Source: an uncultured Vibrio sp. (GTDB taxonomy: Bacteria; Pseudomonadota; Gammaproteobacteria; Enterobacterales; Vibrionaceae). From it: DNA of 64,000 nt. Within the stretch, counting starts at the first letter, position 1; the number at the start of each line of letters is the position of its first letter. The position numbers and the translations under genes were made by a program. The stretch is taken from the NCBI RefSeq assembly GCF_963675395.1, contig NZ_OY776222.1, positions 1,116,001 to 1,180,000 of the forward strand, given 5' to 3'. The notes below the pieces were generated by a model. The model saw nothing but the letters and a program-made list of their open reading frames with translations. It did not search any database and had not been told where the DNA came from. Of this stretch, positions 27,260-36,268 are shown one piece after another.

Positions 27260-27565
27260 TACCTTCCCCCAAACGCATTAATATTAGCGCTGCAATTTTT
27301 TTGTAGAGCAATAATATTTGAGTTTAGGATTGTTTAAACGATGAACACTGCATTTCGCAAAATTGAGTTCGAACAATTATCTGTTTTTAAATCAAGATCA
27401 CCGATTTACAGATAATTACCATTAAAAATGTGAATTTTTCAATAAGATGCCCGTCAAAAGGCAACCGTCAGTTTACGAAACAAAGAAATGGTAAGAAGTA
27501 GCAGGCGCAGCATCACGAATAATTAGATTGGCGATTGCTGCGTTTTACAAGTGGTATTGAAGGTA
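27260..27565. other. intergenic region, nothing clear
   Basis: A 306-bp gap between two minus-strand genes. It is AT-rich. A 24-codon frame at 27341 lacks a ribosome site. No terminator or RNA structure is evident. Confidence 0.4.
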
Positions 27566-28075
27566 TTAACGCTCGATAATTAACGTTTCATATAGCTTTT
27601 CTTCTTTATCTAATCTTTTAGCAAGATCAGACTCGAATTGGGTTTTCTCTATTGAGTCAGAAACCGCAACGTCTGAAATGAGCGTGCAACCTTGAAATTG
27701 ACTCACGATTGCCGCACCAACCGGATTTCCGTTTTTAAAGCCGACATACAGTTCAAAATCAGGTGTTAAAATGATTTGGGTCAGGTATTCAACGACCATC
27801 TCTTGATCGTATTGTATATCCCATCGCTGCGATTGAAGAATTGAAAACATGATGGTCAGGCGATGGAAATCCACCAAAAATAGTTCTTCGGTTGTACACT
27901 CCGTCTCTCCACTTAACAACGCATTTTTATCAACGACTTGGTATCGTTGCTGTTCTAGCATTTGAAAGTAGATTTCTCGCCCTTTCAAGCTCTCAGGAGT
28001 GGGAAATTCAACTTCGACCAGATCATGCAGCCACGCGTTCTTGCGCTCTATGCTGGCTAACTGTATTTCATTCAT
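27566..28075 (-). CDS. hypothetical protein, possibly GNAT-like
   Basis: A 169-residue soluble protein that I do not recognise. The segment LYVGFKNGNPVGAAIVSQFQGCTLISDVAV has the strand-turn-strand look of the GNAT acetyltransferase core, but the acetyl-CoA loop (Q/RxxGxG/A) is not evident. This is only a suggestion. It has a head-to-head arrangement with creA. Confidence 0.55.
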   Translation of the reverse strand: MNEIQLASIERKNAWLHDLVEVEFPTPESLKGREIYFQMLEQQRYQVVDKNALLSGETECTTEELFLVDFHRLTIMFSILQSQRWDIQYDQEMVVEYLTQIILTPDFELYVGFKNGNPVGAAIVSQFQGCTLISDVAVSDSIEKTQFESDLAKRLDKEEKLYETLIIER

Positions 28076-28337
28076 TTACATACCTTAACAATCACAGGCT
28101 ACAAAGTAGTAGCAAGTCAAAAACGAAAGCATATTGCGTCTTGTATCGACAACCACAAACCAGTATGGGGTCGTTCTACACTTGAAAGAGGTATCGCGTA
28201 GCTTCGTTTTGTGATCGTACCTTAGCATGAAGCCTATAACAAACCTAGCTAAAGTCCTGAGGTAACGTCAAATTTTGTTTTACTTGCTAACGTCTGATAG
28301 ATTAAATCCACAAACTTTTCTTAAGAAGGCTCAAATA

Positions 28338-28805
28338 ATGAAAAAACGCATACTTGCTTTAGGCTTAGTTACCTTACTTGCTGGGTGTGGCAGTGATGAA
28401 GTCGGCGATGTGTCGCTAGGCATGTTCACCCTAAAAGACATCAAACTCAATACACTTGTCGATCCCGAGGTGCCAGGTGTCACTTGTCACGTTGCCAGTA
28501 TTGAAGCCGACTTCAGCCTGGCAGACCCAAGTGACAGCTCTATCTCTTGTCGCCAAACGGGTGAAATCACACCGGAAATGCTCGCCAATATTGATATGAG
28601 CAAATCTGGCGAGGTCGTTTTTAAGAAGTCAAAGAGTATCTTCTTTAAATCGATGAAGATTCGCCGTATTTTTGATCCAGAAAATCAAACACTGATGTAC
28701 CTTTCATACTCAACCAAAGAGACATCAGGGAGTTTCAAACACAGTCTATCAACAGTGCCATTGTGGGGTACGAAAGCTTACGTTCAACCAAGTAAAACTA
28801 ATTAA
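28338..28805 (+). CDS. creA: CreA-family protein (lipoprotein form)
   Basis: A 155-residue secreted protein of the CreA family. The start at 28338 has AAGAAGG upstream. The leader ends LLAGC (Cys17), so unlike E. coli CreA this one looks like a lipoprotein. CreA signatures include DPEVPGVTCHVAS, SISCRQTGEI and EVVFKKSKSIFFKSMKIRRIFD, with YLSYSTKETSGSFKHSLSTVP near the end. Function unknown. Its last ~140 bases are repeated at 47101-47240, on the far side of the exopolysaccharide cluster. Confidence 0.88.
   Translation: MKKRILALGLVTLLAGCGSDEVGDVSLGMFTLKDIKLNTLVDPEVPGVTCHVASIEADFSLADPSDSSISCRQTGEITPEMLANIDMSKSGEVVFKKSKSIFFKSMKIRRIFDPENQTLMYLSYSTKETSGSFKHSLSTVPLWGTKAYVQPSKTN
28643..28783 (+). 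repeat. creA 3'-end direct repeat, copy 1
   Basis: A 141-bp segment inside the intact creA. It matches 47101-47240 nearly base for base, apart from a cluster of changes with a 1-base deletion near 28675 and three single substitutions later. Together the two copies bracket the EPS gene block. Confidence 0.9.
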
Positions 28806-28918
28806 CAATAGAGTGCCGCCACCCCATGGCGGCCAACACCCTCTTTCCAGCACTCCAGTAATATCAATGTCCCTTCCGCGTCTATCTTGTAAGTATGGTT
28901 CGACAAGCCGCTCACGGT

Positions 28919-30913
28919 TTAGATTTCGACGTTACGCGTATGCCAGCTAGACTTCAGTAACATTGCTATTCGCTGTACTCGTAACCCGCTCTCCTCTTCA
29001 GATTCTGACATATTGAGATATATGTCTGGCTCAAAGCAGTTCGAAAATGGTTTTTCAGGCTCACGCACTAATAAATGAATACCTCGTTTAAACTGTGCTC
29101 TGGATACAAGCTCCCGATAAGCGATAGATGAGATGAGATTTGTTACTAGATTATGTGGTATGTGCGTTTCGGAGCCAATAATCATCAGCACCTCATAGAG
29201 TGTCGCCCTCGGAGATCGCTTCAATGCGTGGCAAACCAAGTTTAGACAATGTAGGTAATAGACAACCATTGACTTGTACTGTTTTAAAGGCTTTAAAACC
29301 TCTGATGAAGGGATACCTTCATTACTTAATTTGTTGACGATGATATTTGGAATACTTGTTCGCTCACCTTTGGTTAAACCATCAAGTTCTACTACAACGC
29401 CTTCATTCCTTTTGTCTAAAGACGGTTTGCTTTTTCGTTGTGGCTGAACACGCAAAGCAAGAATTCGAAAGAACCAACGCACATCGGAACTAAAAACATG
29501 TGAAGGCCAAATAATCACTTGCAGTAAAACTGAAATAAATAAGATGGTAAGAACGCCAAAGAGAACGCCAAAATAACCAACTTCAAAATAGTGCAATAGT
29601 GAGGAGGTTCCCTGTAATAACGGGAAATAAAACAACACTAACACGCCGGCACGCATATGTTTCAAGGAAAACCAACGCCAAGAAACCTTCAACCAATTCA
29701 GGGTTAACTGAGCCATCAAGAAAAAATTCAACACAATCGCTAATGACACACCCACTGAGACGCCAGGCAAACCCCACCATGAACCCATATAAGCACCTGC
29801 GGCTACAGCACAGGCGTAAATCGCCAGTATAAATGCCCTTTGATACACCAAACCAGTTGCCTTAGTTAAGGGGTCATTCACCTTATAGCCCATACGAAAA
29901 ATAATAGTGCATGACAATATCTGCAATGGGAGCACAGTCTCTGACCAATCAGGTCCTAGAATAAGATGCACAATTTCCGGCCCAAGCACGACGAACAGGA
30001 CCGACATAGGCGCCATTATTGTGGAGCTGAGTGCTACCGCGTTACCATAGTAATCTTTTGCTTTTTGACGATCATTTTGCAGCCGCGAATATATGGGGAA
30101 CATGATACGTTCTAACACCTGTCCAATCAGCATCGATGGCATACCAACTAATTGATAAGCCCTGCCATATATACCGACAGCTGCGGAGTTCATTGTTGCA
30201 GCAACAACCAGATAGTCGATCTGAGTAGCGATGTATCCTAATACTTTAGCGACACTAAATCCGCCAGACATCCATATAATGTGACGAAATGTTCGAAAAT
30301 GAAAAGCGATTATCAGCGTTTTAGGCTTTTGCCAGATCAAGAAAATGCATTTGACTCCTACCTGAGCTAAATAGGCCCAAACCAAAGCCCATACACCAAA
30401 TCCTTCTAGAGCCAGAACTACGCCAACCAGTGTATAGCCGAACAAAAATGACATCATTTCTGCAAAAGCGATTGATGAGTACTTGAGTTCACGGTACAGC
30501 AACCCCTCAGCAACCAGAGACGGTGCCTGAATGACAAAAATAAATGAAAGCGCTTTAATTATGGGGACGATATCCGGTTCAGATAATACGTTCCCTATCT
30601 GGGGTGCAAAGAAAAATAGCAACATAACGGCACAAAATGCAAAACACCATGAAATCAGTGATGCGGTGCCGATATCTTGCACAGACAAATGCTCTCTCTG
30701 GATAATGACGGGTCTTATCAATGCCTCTGTAAACTGACGCCCTAAACCAATAACCACCAATGTTGCCGTGACCAGTCCAAACCCTTCTTGACTGATATGC
30801 CTAGCCAATACTGCAAGCAGTAATATTTGACCTATACCCTGAGTCACCGCTGCAACTGTAGTTATCGCGGCACCATCGAGCACACGAGACGAATGTGATT
30901 TGTCATTTCCCAT
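28919..30913 (-). CDS. Wzx-like oligosaccharide flippase with C-terminal cytosolic domain
   Basis: A 664-residue membrane protein. Residues ~1-485 form a polysaccharide-transporter flippase (MATE/MVF-like fold, 12-14 helices) beginning with GAAITTVAAVTQGIGQILLL. It should flip lipid-linked repeat units to the periplasm. Residues ~490-664 are an extra soluble region that ordinary Wzx proteins lack. It is predicted helical with Arg/Glu-rich stretches (EEESGLRVQRIAMLL), and I cannot assign it. The start overlaps the kinase-like gene upstream by 11 bases. Last gene of the leftward EPS operon. Confidence 0.85.
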   Translation of the reverse strand: MGNDKSHSSRVLDGAAITTVAAVTQGIGQILLLAVLARHISQEGFGLVTATLVVIGLGRQFTEALIRPVIIQREHLSVQDIGTASLISWCFAFCAVMLLFFFAPQIGNVLSEPDIVPIIKALSFIFVIQAPSLVAEGLLYRELKYSSIAFAEMMSFLFGYTLVGVVLALEGFGVWALVWAYLAQVGVKCIFLIWQKPKTLIIAFHFRTFRHIIWMSGGFSVAKVLGYIATQIDYLVVAATMNSAAVGIYGRAYQLVGMPSMLIGQVLERIMFPIYSRLQNDRQKAKDYYGNAVALSSTIMAPMSVLFVVLGPEIVHLILGPDWSETVLPLQILSCTIIFRMGYKVNDPLTKATGLVYQRAFILAIYACAVAAGAYMGSWWGLPGVSVGVSLAIVLNFFLMAQLTLNWLKVSWRWFSLKHMRAGVLVLFYFPLLQGTSSLLHYFEVGYFGVLFGVLTILFISVLLQVIIWPSHVFSSDVRWFFRILALRVQPQRKSKPSLDKRNEGVVVELDGLTKGERTSIPNIIVNKLSNEGIPSSEVLKPLKQYKSMVVYYLHCLNLVCHALKRSPRATLYEVLMIIGSETHIPHNLVTNLISSIAYRELVSRAQFKRGIHLLVREPEKPFSNCFEPDIYLNMSESEEESGLRVQRIAMLLKSSWHTRNVEI

Positions 30914-31685
30914 TTACTGTCTTCTTAATAACATCGATGACCCTGTTAACCGTATCAGCGAAAGGCTGCTCAGTATCAATGTGGTAGATGACTTCATTCC
31001 CCATTCGCTGCCAGCTTTGCGTATGCAGGCGACGAGCTTCTATATATCGATCGCCTTCTTTGTCTTCTTTGACTCTCTCTCTGTTACGCTGTTTTGCTGT
31101 TTCAAGAGAAACACTGAGCTGCAAAACAATATCTGGGGCTGGAATTTGCTGATATATTCGATGTTCTATCAATGCTAATTGATTGTATAAAGACGCCTTA
31201 AGCCCTTTTTGCTCGACATGCAAAGTCAGCCTGGCACTGTCCATCGCTCCGGGCTGATAGGAAGGGTAACGGTCACACACAATAAACGTATGGTTATTAG
31301 CAGCTTTATGGCTGGACACGAGTAGATTACAGCGCTCCCAGGCAATACAAACATTCCAGACAGCATTGACCAATGCTGAAAAGCAAATAGTATTTCGTTG
31401 GGGTTCGTCTACATCGCTGATATCAGAATTTTGCGCCGAGGTAACGTACCCCTTTAACCTAGATGTCCTACTTTTTGGAAAGAGTCTTTTAGCCAAGGGC
31501 AATAATATACGTACAGGAAATGTTAACCAGGTTGCGGGGGGTTTTCCAACATGTATGGAACGAACGTTGTACATGGAGGCTAGCCAACTTTCCAACTCTC
31601 GAGCTATCGTACTCTTACCTGTCGCTTCAGGTCCAACTAATGCTATCACCGCTGCACGACCATTCCCCTGTTCACGCTCTGCCAT
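30903..31685 (-). CDS. P-loop kinase, thymidylate-kinase-like, EPS-associated
   Basis: A 260-residue P-loop protein. Walker A is GPEATGKST near the N-terminus, followed by a TMK-like DRYP motif (FIVCDRYPSYQPG) and an Arg-rich lid (AKQRNRERVKEDKEGDRY). Start at 31685 is preferred for the AGTGG upstream; a start at 31697 is possible. It overlaps both neighbours (14 and 11 bases), so it is tightly coupled within the EPS operon. Dedicated thymidylate kinase is unlikely in this context. A sugar or lipid-linked substrate is possible but unproven. Confidence 0.78.
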   Translation of the reverse strand: MAEREQGNGRAAVIALVGPEATGKSTIARELESWLASMYNVRSIHVGKPPATWLTFPVRILLPLAKRLFPKSRTSRLKGYVTSAQNSDISDVDEPQRNTICFSALVNAVWNVCIAWERCNLLVSSHKAANNHTFIVCDRYPSYQPGAMDSARLTLHVEQKGLKASLYNQLALIEHRIYQQIPAPDIVLQLSVSLETAKQRNRERVKEDKEGDRYIEARRLHTQSWQRMGNEVIYHIDTEQPFADTVNRVIDVIKKTVNGK

Positions 31686-32433
31686 ATATACATCCACTAA
31701 TCAAAATTTCGATGATTCTATTTACATCAGAACTTTGATCCCCGTTAGTGACAAAAGGTTGGACATTGCTACAGGAATTGACGGCGACTAACCTTTGTCT
31801 GATTTCTGGAGATGCTTTAAGGCATTCAAATACTTCTAACGCATGACTGATGAAGGCTTCAACCGCTTCGGAAGAACCAGCTTTGATTCGGTCATGACCG
31901 CGAGCCAGCGTTCGCTCTTTAAGCACCCGTTTAGGTGCAGACAGGAGGATCACAGCGTCTGGAATAGGTATCTGTGATAGAAGTTTATCTACCTGTTTTA
32001 TATCAGGAGCCATCGACTCATAGACAAATAAATAGTGAACAATTTGTAAGAAACCTTCGTCAAGAACGACGATCGTCTCCTTGCTATCATAACGACGAAT
32101 CAACTCATAAATACCGGTATTTCGAAGCACTATCCGGGCTATTTTTATCCGCTCGCGTAAACTGATTGTAGAAGGAAGTCGTTTCAGGTAAGCAAAAGAA
32201 AAATTAAGTATAGGTATGTTTTTATGACAATTAAGTAAACAATAGACTAAGCCGATCAGGTTAGTAGCAATACGCCTGAGCATTGCGTTTTTTAACCAGG
32301 ACAGGTGTATCACTCGAAAAACAAACGTCTGCGCAGCTATCACTTCAGGGCAATCGTCCTGATGCCTGTCCACTATTTTTCTCAGCAACGTCGACTTCCC
32401 GGAGCTGGTACACCCTACTAACTCGACGATCAA
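31672..32433 (-). CDS. P-loop NTPase/kinase-like protein, EPS-associated
   Basis: A 253-residue protein starting directly with a P-loop: MIVELVGCTSSGKSTLLRKI. A Walker-B-like strand ETIVVLDEGFLQIVHYLF and a later PDAVILLSAPKRVLKERTLARGHDR (sensor/lid Arg residues) fit the adenylate-kinase/TMK-like NMP-kinase class. Overlaps the next kinase gene. It lies 33 bp downstream of the Wzc-like gene. Substrate unknown. Confidence 0.72.
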   Translation of the reverse strand: MIVELVGCTSSGKSTLLRKIVDRHQDDCPEVIAAQTFVFRVIHLSWLKNAMLRRIATNLIGLVYCLLNCHKNIPILNFSFAYLKRLPSTISLRERIKIARIVLRNTGIYELIRRYDSKETIVVLDEGFLQIVHYLFVYESMAPDIKQVDKLLSQIPIPDAVILLSAPKRVLKERTLARGHDRIKAGSSEAVEAFISHALEVFECLKASPEIRQRLVAVNSCSNVQPFVTNGDQSSDVNRIIEILISGCIYGRA

Positions 32434-32466
32434 AATAATCTTCTCCCCAAAACCAAAACGTTATCA

Positions 32467-34701
32467 CTACTTCGAGTGACCGTAATAATCACTGTAATAT
32501 TTGTAGTTTGAGGTAAAAGGATCATCAAACCCGTTCGCGACAACTTTGATCGGTTGATCTTTTATCCGCATCAGTTTCTCTATACCGTTTTTAATCTGAG
32601 TTATCTGTGTCGAGCCAGTTCTCACCACATAAACCACCATGTCAGTATAAGTAGAAATAATTTCGGGGTCACTGACTAACAAAACAGGAGGGCAATCAAG
32701 AATAACCCTGTCATATTTTGATGCTAACGATTCCAGCAAATGCTTAAATTCAGAAGAACCAATGACCACCTTAGAATCTTGAGCACGGCTGCTGCCTGCA
32801 TGAATGACATGAAAGTTTTTATGCTCAACCAAACCGTCTTCTAAACAGGCTTTTCCTTCAACTAACTCTACTAATCCCGGAGTTCTAGAATCAATATTGA
32901 GCCCTTTAGCCACGACTGGGCGGCACAAGTCACATTCAACAAGCACAACTCGTTCAAATAAGCTGCAAACATAAGCCAGATTCATCGCAAGATTAGATTT
33001 ACCTTCGCTGCTTAAACTCGATGTGACCATGATCGTTTTACTCGGTTTTTCACTAAGAATTATCCCGGCACGCAAAGAATGCATTGCCTCAATAAAACGT
33101 CTCTCAGGGGCATCATCCTCGCTAAACTTATTGAGTAACAAAGCGGGTTGTTGTTTTGTTTGTTTAGTTTCAAGCATAGGCACAACGCCCAACAACTGAT
33201 ATCCCAGCTTAAGTTCAACGTCCCCGATATTAGTCAGGCGGTTATCCATTGAGTCTCGGACAAATGAGATAAAAACGCCAAAAAATAAACTGACGGCGAA
33301 AGTCATGGAAATGGTTAACGCTTTCTGTGGCTTAAATGGTTCATAAGGTACAATGGCTGGGACGATTACCCTCGCATTCACCGAATCGGCAAAACTCATT
33401 TCCGTCGTTTCTTTTATTCTTTTCAAAAAGAGTGCATAAAGCTCACGATTCGCGTCCACTTCTCGCTTCAAAGCATCCAGTGCAGAGGCTTTTCTACCCA
33501 ATTCATGATAGCGATTTTTTGTTGCTTCAATGGCTTCTTGAATAGACTTCTCATTAGCAGCAGTCGCTTCATATTTTGTCTTGATTCCTTGAATGACGCT
33601 TGTTGCCTGACTAAGTAAAGTATCCTCTATGGTTTTTACATTTTCTCGGGCGGCCACCATCACAGGATGAAGTGACCGATAGCGAACGCTAAGTTCTCTG
33701 ACTTTCTGTTTAGCGATTCCCAGCTGGCTCTTGAGTTGTTGTATCAAAGGATCATTGAGTATTTCTGGTACGGATGGAATGGAGTTAACTGTCTTGGAAG
33801 CGTTCCCCCCCCAACTCGCGACCTGTGAATAAGCATTTTTTGTTAAAGACAGTTGCTGTTGAGTTTCGACCAACTTGGTTGTTAATTCATTCAACGTCAA
33901 CGTAGGTAAATGTTGTAAACCATCTGAATCAACCAGCTTTTCTTTCTCACGAAAAGCTTGCAGCTCCTGCTCAGACTGCTCAAGAGTACCTTTTAAGGTT
34001 GACAGTCTATTCGTCATCCACTGCTCGGTAGACTTAGTCACAGACAATTTTGCGTCCAAAGCACTCTCTAAATACACATCAGCATGAGTGTTGACAACAG
34101 CAGCGGCCAACTTAGGAACTGTAGAACTGAACTTTATTTTTACTAACTGAGTATTGTTTACCGGAGCAATTTCGAGATTTTCAAAATACTTCTCGATCGC
34201 ACGATTCATCGGATCTACGGGCATTTCCACTTCTGCTGTTGATGCAACAACGCCAAAAAACCGCATTACCCATTCCCTAGCATCACTCAGATAACCGGAA
34301 ATACTTTCAACAAGAAAACCCACACTGAATTTGTTACTGTCATTACTACTAAGAACATCAACCAATCCTAATTTATTGATAACTTCTTCTGCTATGGGAC
34401 GAGACTTCAGGATCTCGGTTTGCGTCTTATAAAACTCGTCATTATTTCTGCTATCGGGAATATAGATTTGTTCAATCGAGAGCATTCTTGGCATTTCAGG
34501 TTCGAAAATGAGAGTGGCATTCGCCTTATAGACCGGTGGGATGAGTGAAACTACAAATGCAACCAGCAAGGTTGCAATTACAGATATGAGCAGTATTTTC
34601 CACCAGACTCTCTTGATCACAGCAAAATAATCACGGAGAGAAACTTGATTTTCCTTGCTCCATGGTGTGTCTTGCTCAAATTGTGGTATGTTGTTAAACA
34701 T
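32467..34701 (-). CDS. Wzc-like polysaccharide co-polymerase with BY-kinase domain
   Basis: A 744-residue inner-membrane protein controlling EPS chain length and export. The Wzz-type N-terminal domain has TM1 at ~30-55 (VWWKILLISVIATLLVAFVV), a large periplasmic coiled-coil region, and TM2 near 465-485. The cytosolic bacterial tyrosine kinase follows: Walker A SSEGKSN near 563, Walker A' VVLVECDLCRP, Walker B RVILDCPPV. The C-terminal tyrosine cluster is YKYYSDYYGHSK (Tyr 733, 735, 736, 739, 740). No Wzb-like phosphatase is encoded in this window. Confidence 0.92.
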   Translation of the reverse strand: MFNNIPQFEQDTPWSKENQVSLRDYFAVIKRVWWKILLISVIATLLVAFVVSLIPPVYKANATLIFEPEMPRMLSIEQIYIPDSRNNDEFYKTQTEILKSRPIAEEVINKLGLVDVLSSNDSNKFSVGFLVESISGYLSDAREWVMRFFGVVASTAEVEMPVDPMNRAIEKYFENLEIAPVNNTQLVKIKFSSTVPKLAAAVVNTHADVYLESALDAKLSVTKSTEQWMTNRLSTLKGTLEQSEQELQAFREKEKLVDSDGLQHLPTLTLNELTTKLVETQQQLSLTKNAYSQVASWGGNASKTVNSIPSVPEILNDPLIQQLKSQLGIAKQKVRELSVRYRSLHPVMVAARENVKTIEDTLLSQATSVIQGIKTKYEATAANEKSIQEAIEATKNRYHELGRKASALDALKREVDANRELYALFLKRIKETTEMSFADSVNARVIVPAIVPYEPFKPQKALTISMTFAVSLFFGVFISFVRDSMDNRLTNIGDVELKLGYQLLGVVPMLETKQTKQQPALLLNKFSEDDAPERRFIEAMHSLRAGIILSEKPSKTIMVTSSLSSEGKSNLAMNLAYVCSLFERVVLVECDLCRPVVAKGLNIDSRTPGLVELVEGKACLEDGLVEHKNFHVIHAGSSRAQDSKVVIGSSEFKHLLESLASKYDRVILDCPPVLLVSDPEIISTYTDMVVYVVRTGSTQITQIKNGIEKLMRIKDQPIKVVANGFDDPFTSNYKYYSDYYGHSK

Positions 34702-34728
34702 GATTAAACAAGCTCCTAGCTAACATGA

Positions 34729-34954
34729 TCAGATCGTCTGCTTTTGCAATTTGACCAGCTCTACTGACAGTAACTCCTGATTAATAGTTATCTCTGACAG
34801 AATCGATAACTCTGCCCTTTCACACAAAATCTTGTATAGCTTTTTTAACTCCAGCTCTACTGCTATTGGTTCTACGGAAAACGCCTGAAACTCACCTAAT
34901 AGAAGAGCAGATCTAACCGGAAACGAAAGTAAGTCATCAAAAGTTGTGCTTCAT
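34729..34954 (-). pseudogene. frameshifted small gene between wzy-like and wzc-like genes
   Basis: An ATG at 34954, with AAGG 8 bases upstream and directly after the wzy-like stop, opens a frame that stops after five codons. Removing one base from the T4 run (34939-34942; A4 on +) restores an uninterrupted 74-codon frame to TGA at 34729. The restored product starts MKHNFDDLLSFPVRSALLLG and has a long helical, coiled-coil-like body (VELELKKLYKILCERAELS). This looks like a real operon gene with a one-base insertion, or a sequencing error. No family recognised. Confidence 0.6.
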
Positions 34955-34958
34955 ATGA

Positions 34959-36224
34959 TTACCTTGCCACGAGATCACTATCTAACTTTGCTTTATTAAT
35001 ATTAGTATAGCTAACGGACATAGACGAATGGACAGTAAGATAAGAGGCAAAAAAAGCTAAGAAAAACACAGTCTGAGGTCCCATAGAATCACTCATCATA
35101 TTAGACAGCAGATAAGCAATTATCGAAATCTTGCAGATTTTAGCTCTTTGGTTTCCAGACGAATTATCAGGTATATAGATACGGTATGAAACTATTGCAT
35201 AAATAAAAAATAATATAGCTATCAGACCAGCTGGTCCAAACATCCGCAAATAGTCTATCACTATGTTATGGCTGTGACGTATAGGTTCAGGTAAAGTGCT
35301 GATTAACCCTTCTCCAAGATACGGGTAACTGGTACCTATCTTCCACGAGTATTCCCATAATTCTATTCTCGAGGAAACAGTACGGTATTCGAGCACAGTA
35401 TCTGGAGATAGAGTAGAGAGAACGTCGAAAAGTCGTGGATTAACAGACTGTAAGACCCCACTCTCTTTGATTAAGAATAGCGCTAAAAAAAGAAAAACAA
35501 TCCCAAGTATAAATTTAGTAAGGCTCTTACGGGCAACAAAAAAAGACAATACAATTAGAAACGAAACAATAATTCCAGTTTTAGATCCTGCCAATAGCAA
35601 CAACATGAAACAAACACCTACCATAGCTAAAGCTAAAATCTTGTTTACTCGCCGTTGATACGTTTCAATTTTATCCACGTAAAAGATAAATGTCGTTGTT
35701 ACAACAATGGATAACTGATTTGGATTCGAAAAAAGACCAGTAAAACGATCATGGCCTTCATAGTAAGAAGTTCCAAGGTTAAACCCTGCTTTCTGCATCA
35801 AAGCAGCAATAACATTCAGTATCAATCCCACCGTAATAAAGAAGTAAAACCGTTCAAAAAAAGTACTATCATTATAAAAAATAAATGATAAATAAAGATA
35901 ACAGGTAATAAAAATTATCAGCGAAATTAGTGCCCTGGACACTAATCCGTCATCAGAAAGCACCACACTTACGACATGTAGAAAAAATAGCATCAGTACT
36001 GAAATGAATAACATGCGATTTTTCCGTGCTTCGTAATGGTAGAAAGACAACATGGTCTTGTCTTTCAATATTATGAACAACAACATGACAAAGCATATCA
36101 ACATATATACATAAGTAAGACTCACACTTGAATTACCGATCCTCATCAGACTGGGCATACAAGCTAAAGCTAAGCCAATTGTCATCAATGATGAGAAGGT
36201 GTTGGTTAAGTAATGTCTGCTCAT
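34959..36224 (-). CDS. Wzy-like O-antigen polymerase/ligase family protein
   Basis: A 421-residue membrane protein with 10-12 helices. The Wzy_C/O-antigen ligase signature lies in its large periplasmic loop: GLFSNPNQLSIVV, then LGEGLISTLPEPIRHSHNIVIDYLRMFG, with the characteristic HSHN. It probably polymerises lipid-linked repeat units delivered by the flippase. It is more AT-rich than neighbouring core genes. It follows the glycosyltransferase gene by 44 bp. Confidence 0.83.
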   Translation of the reverse strand: MSRHYLTNTFSSLMTIGLALACMPSLMRIGNSSVSLTYVYMLICFVMLLFIILKDKTMLSFYHYEARKNRMLFISVLMLFFLHVVSVVLSDDGLVSRALISLIIFITCYLYLSFIFYNDSTFFERFYFFITVGLILNVIAALMQKAGFNLGTSYYEGHDRFTGLFSNPNQLSIVVTTTFIFYVDKIETYQRRVNKILALAMVGVCFMLLLLAGSKTGIIVSFLIVLSFFVARKSLTKFILGIVFLFLALFLIKESGVLQSVNPRLFDVLSTLSPDTVLEYRTVSSRIELWEYSWKIGTSYPYLGEGLISTLPEPIRHSHNIVIDYLRMFGPAGLIAILFFIYAIVSYRIYIPDNSSGNQRAKICKISIIAYLLSNMMSDSMGPQTVFFLAFFASYLTVHSSMSVSYTNINKAKLDSDLVAR

Positions 36225-36268
36225 TTTACATCATGTTTCCTTTAAGCTCATGATTCAACAATGCTATC

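Noticed and set aside
27341..27415. 24-codon frame in the gap after the HAD gene
   Set aside because: No ribosome site and no distinctive composition; likely chance.
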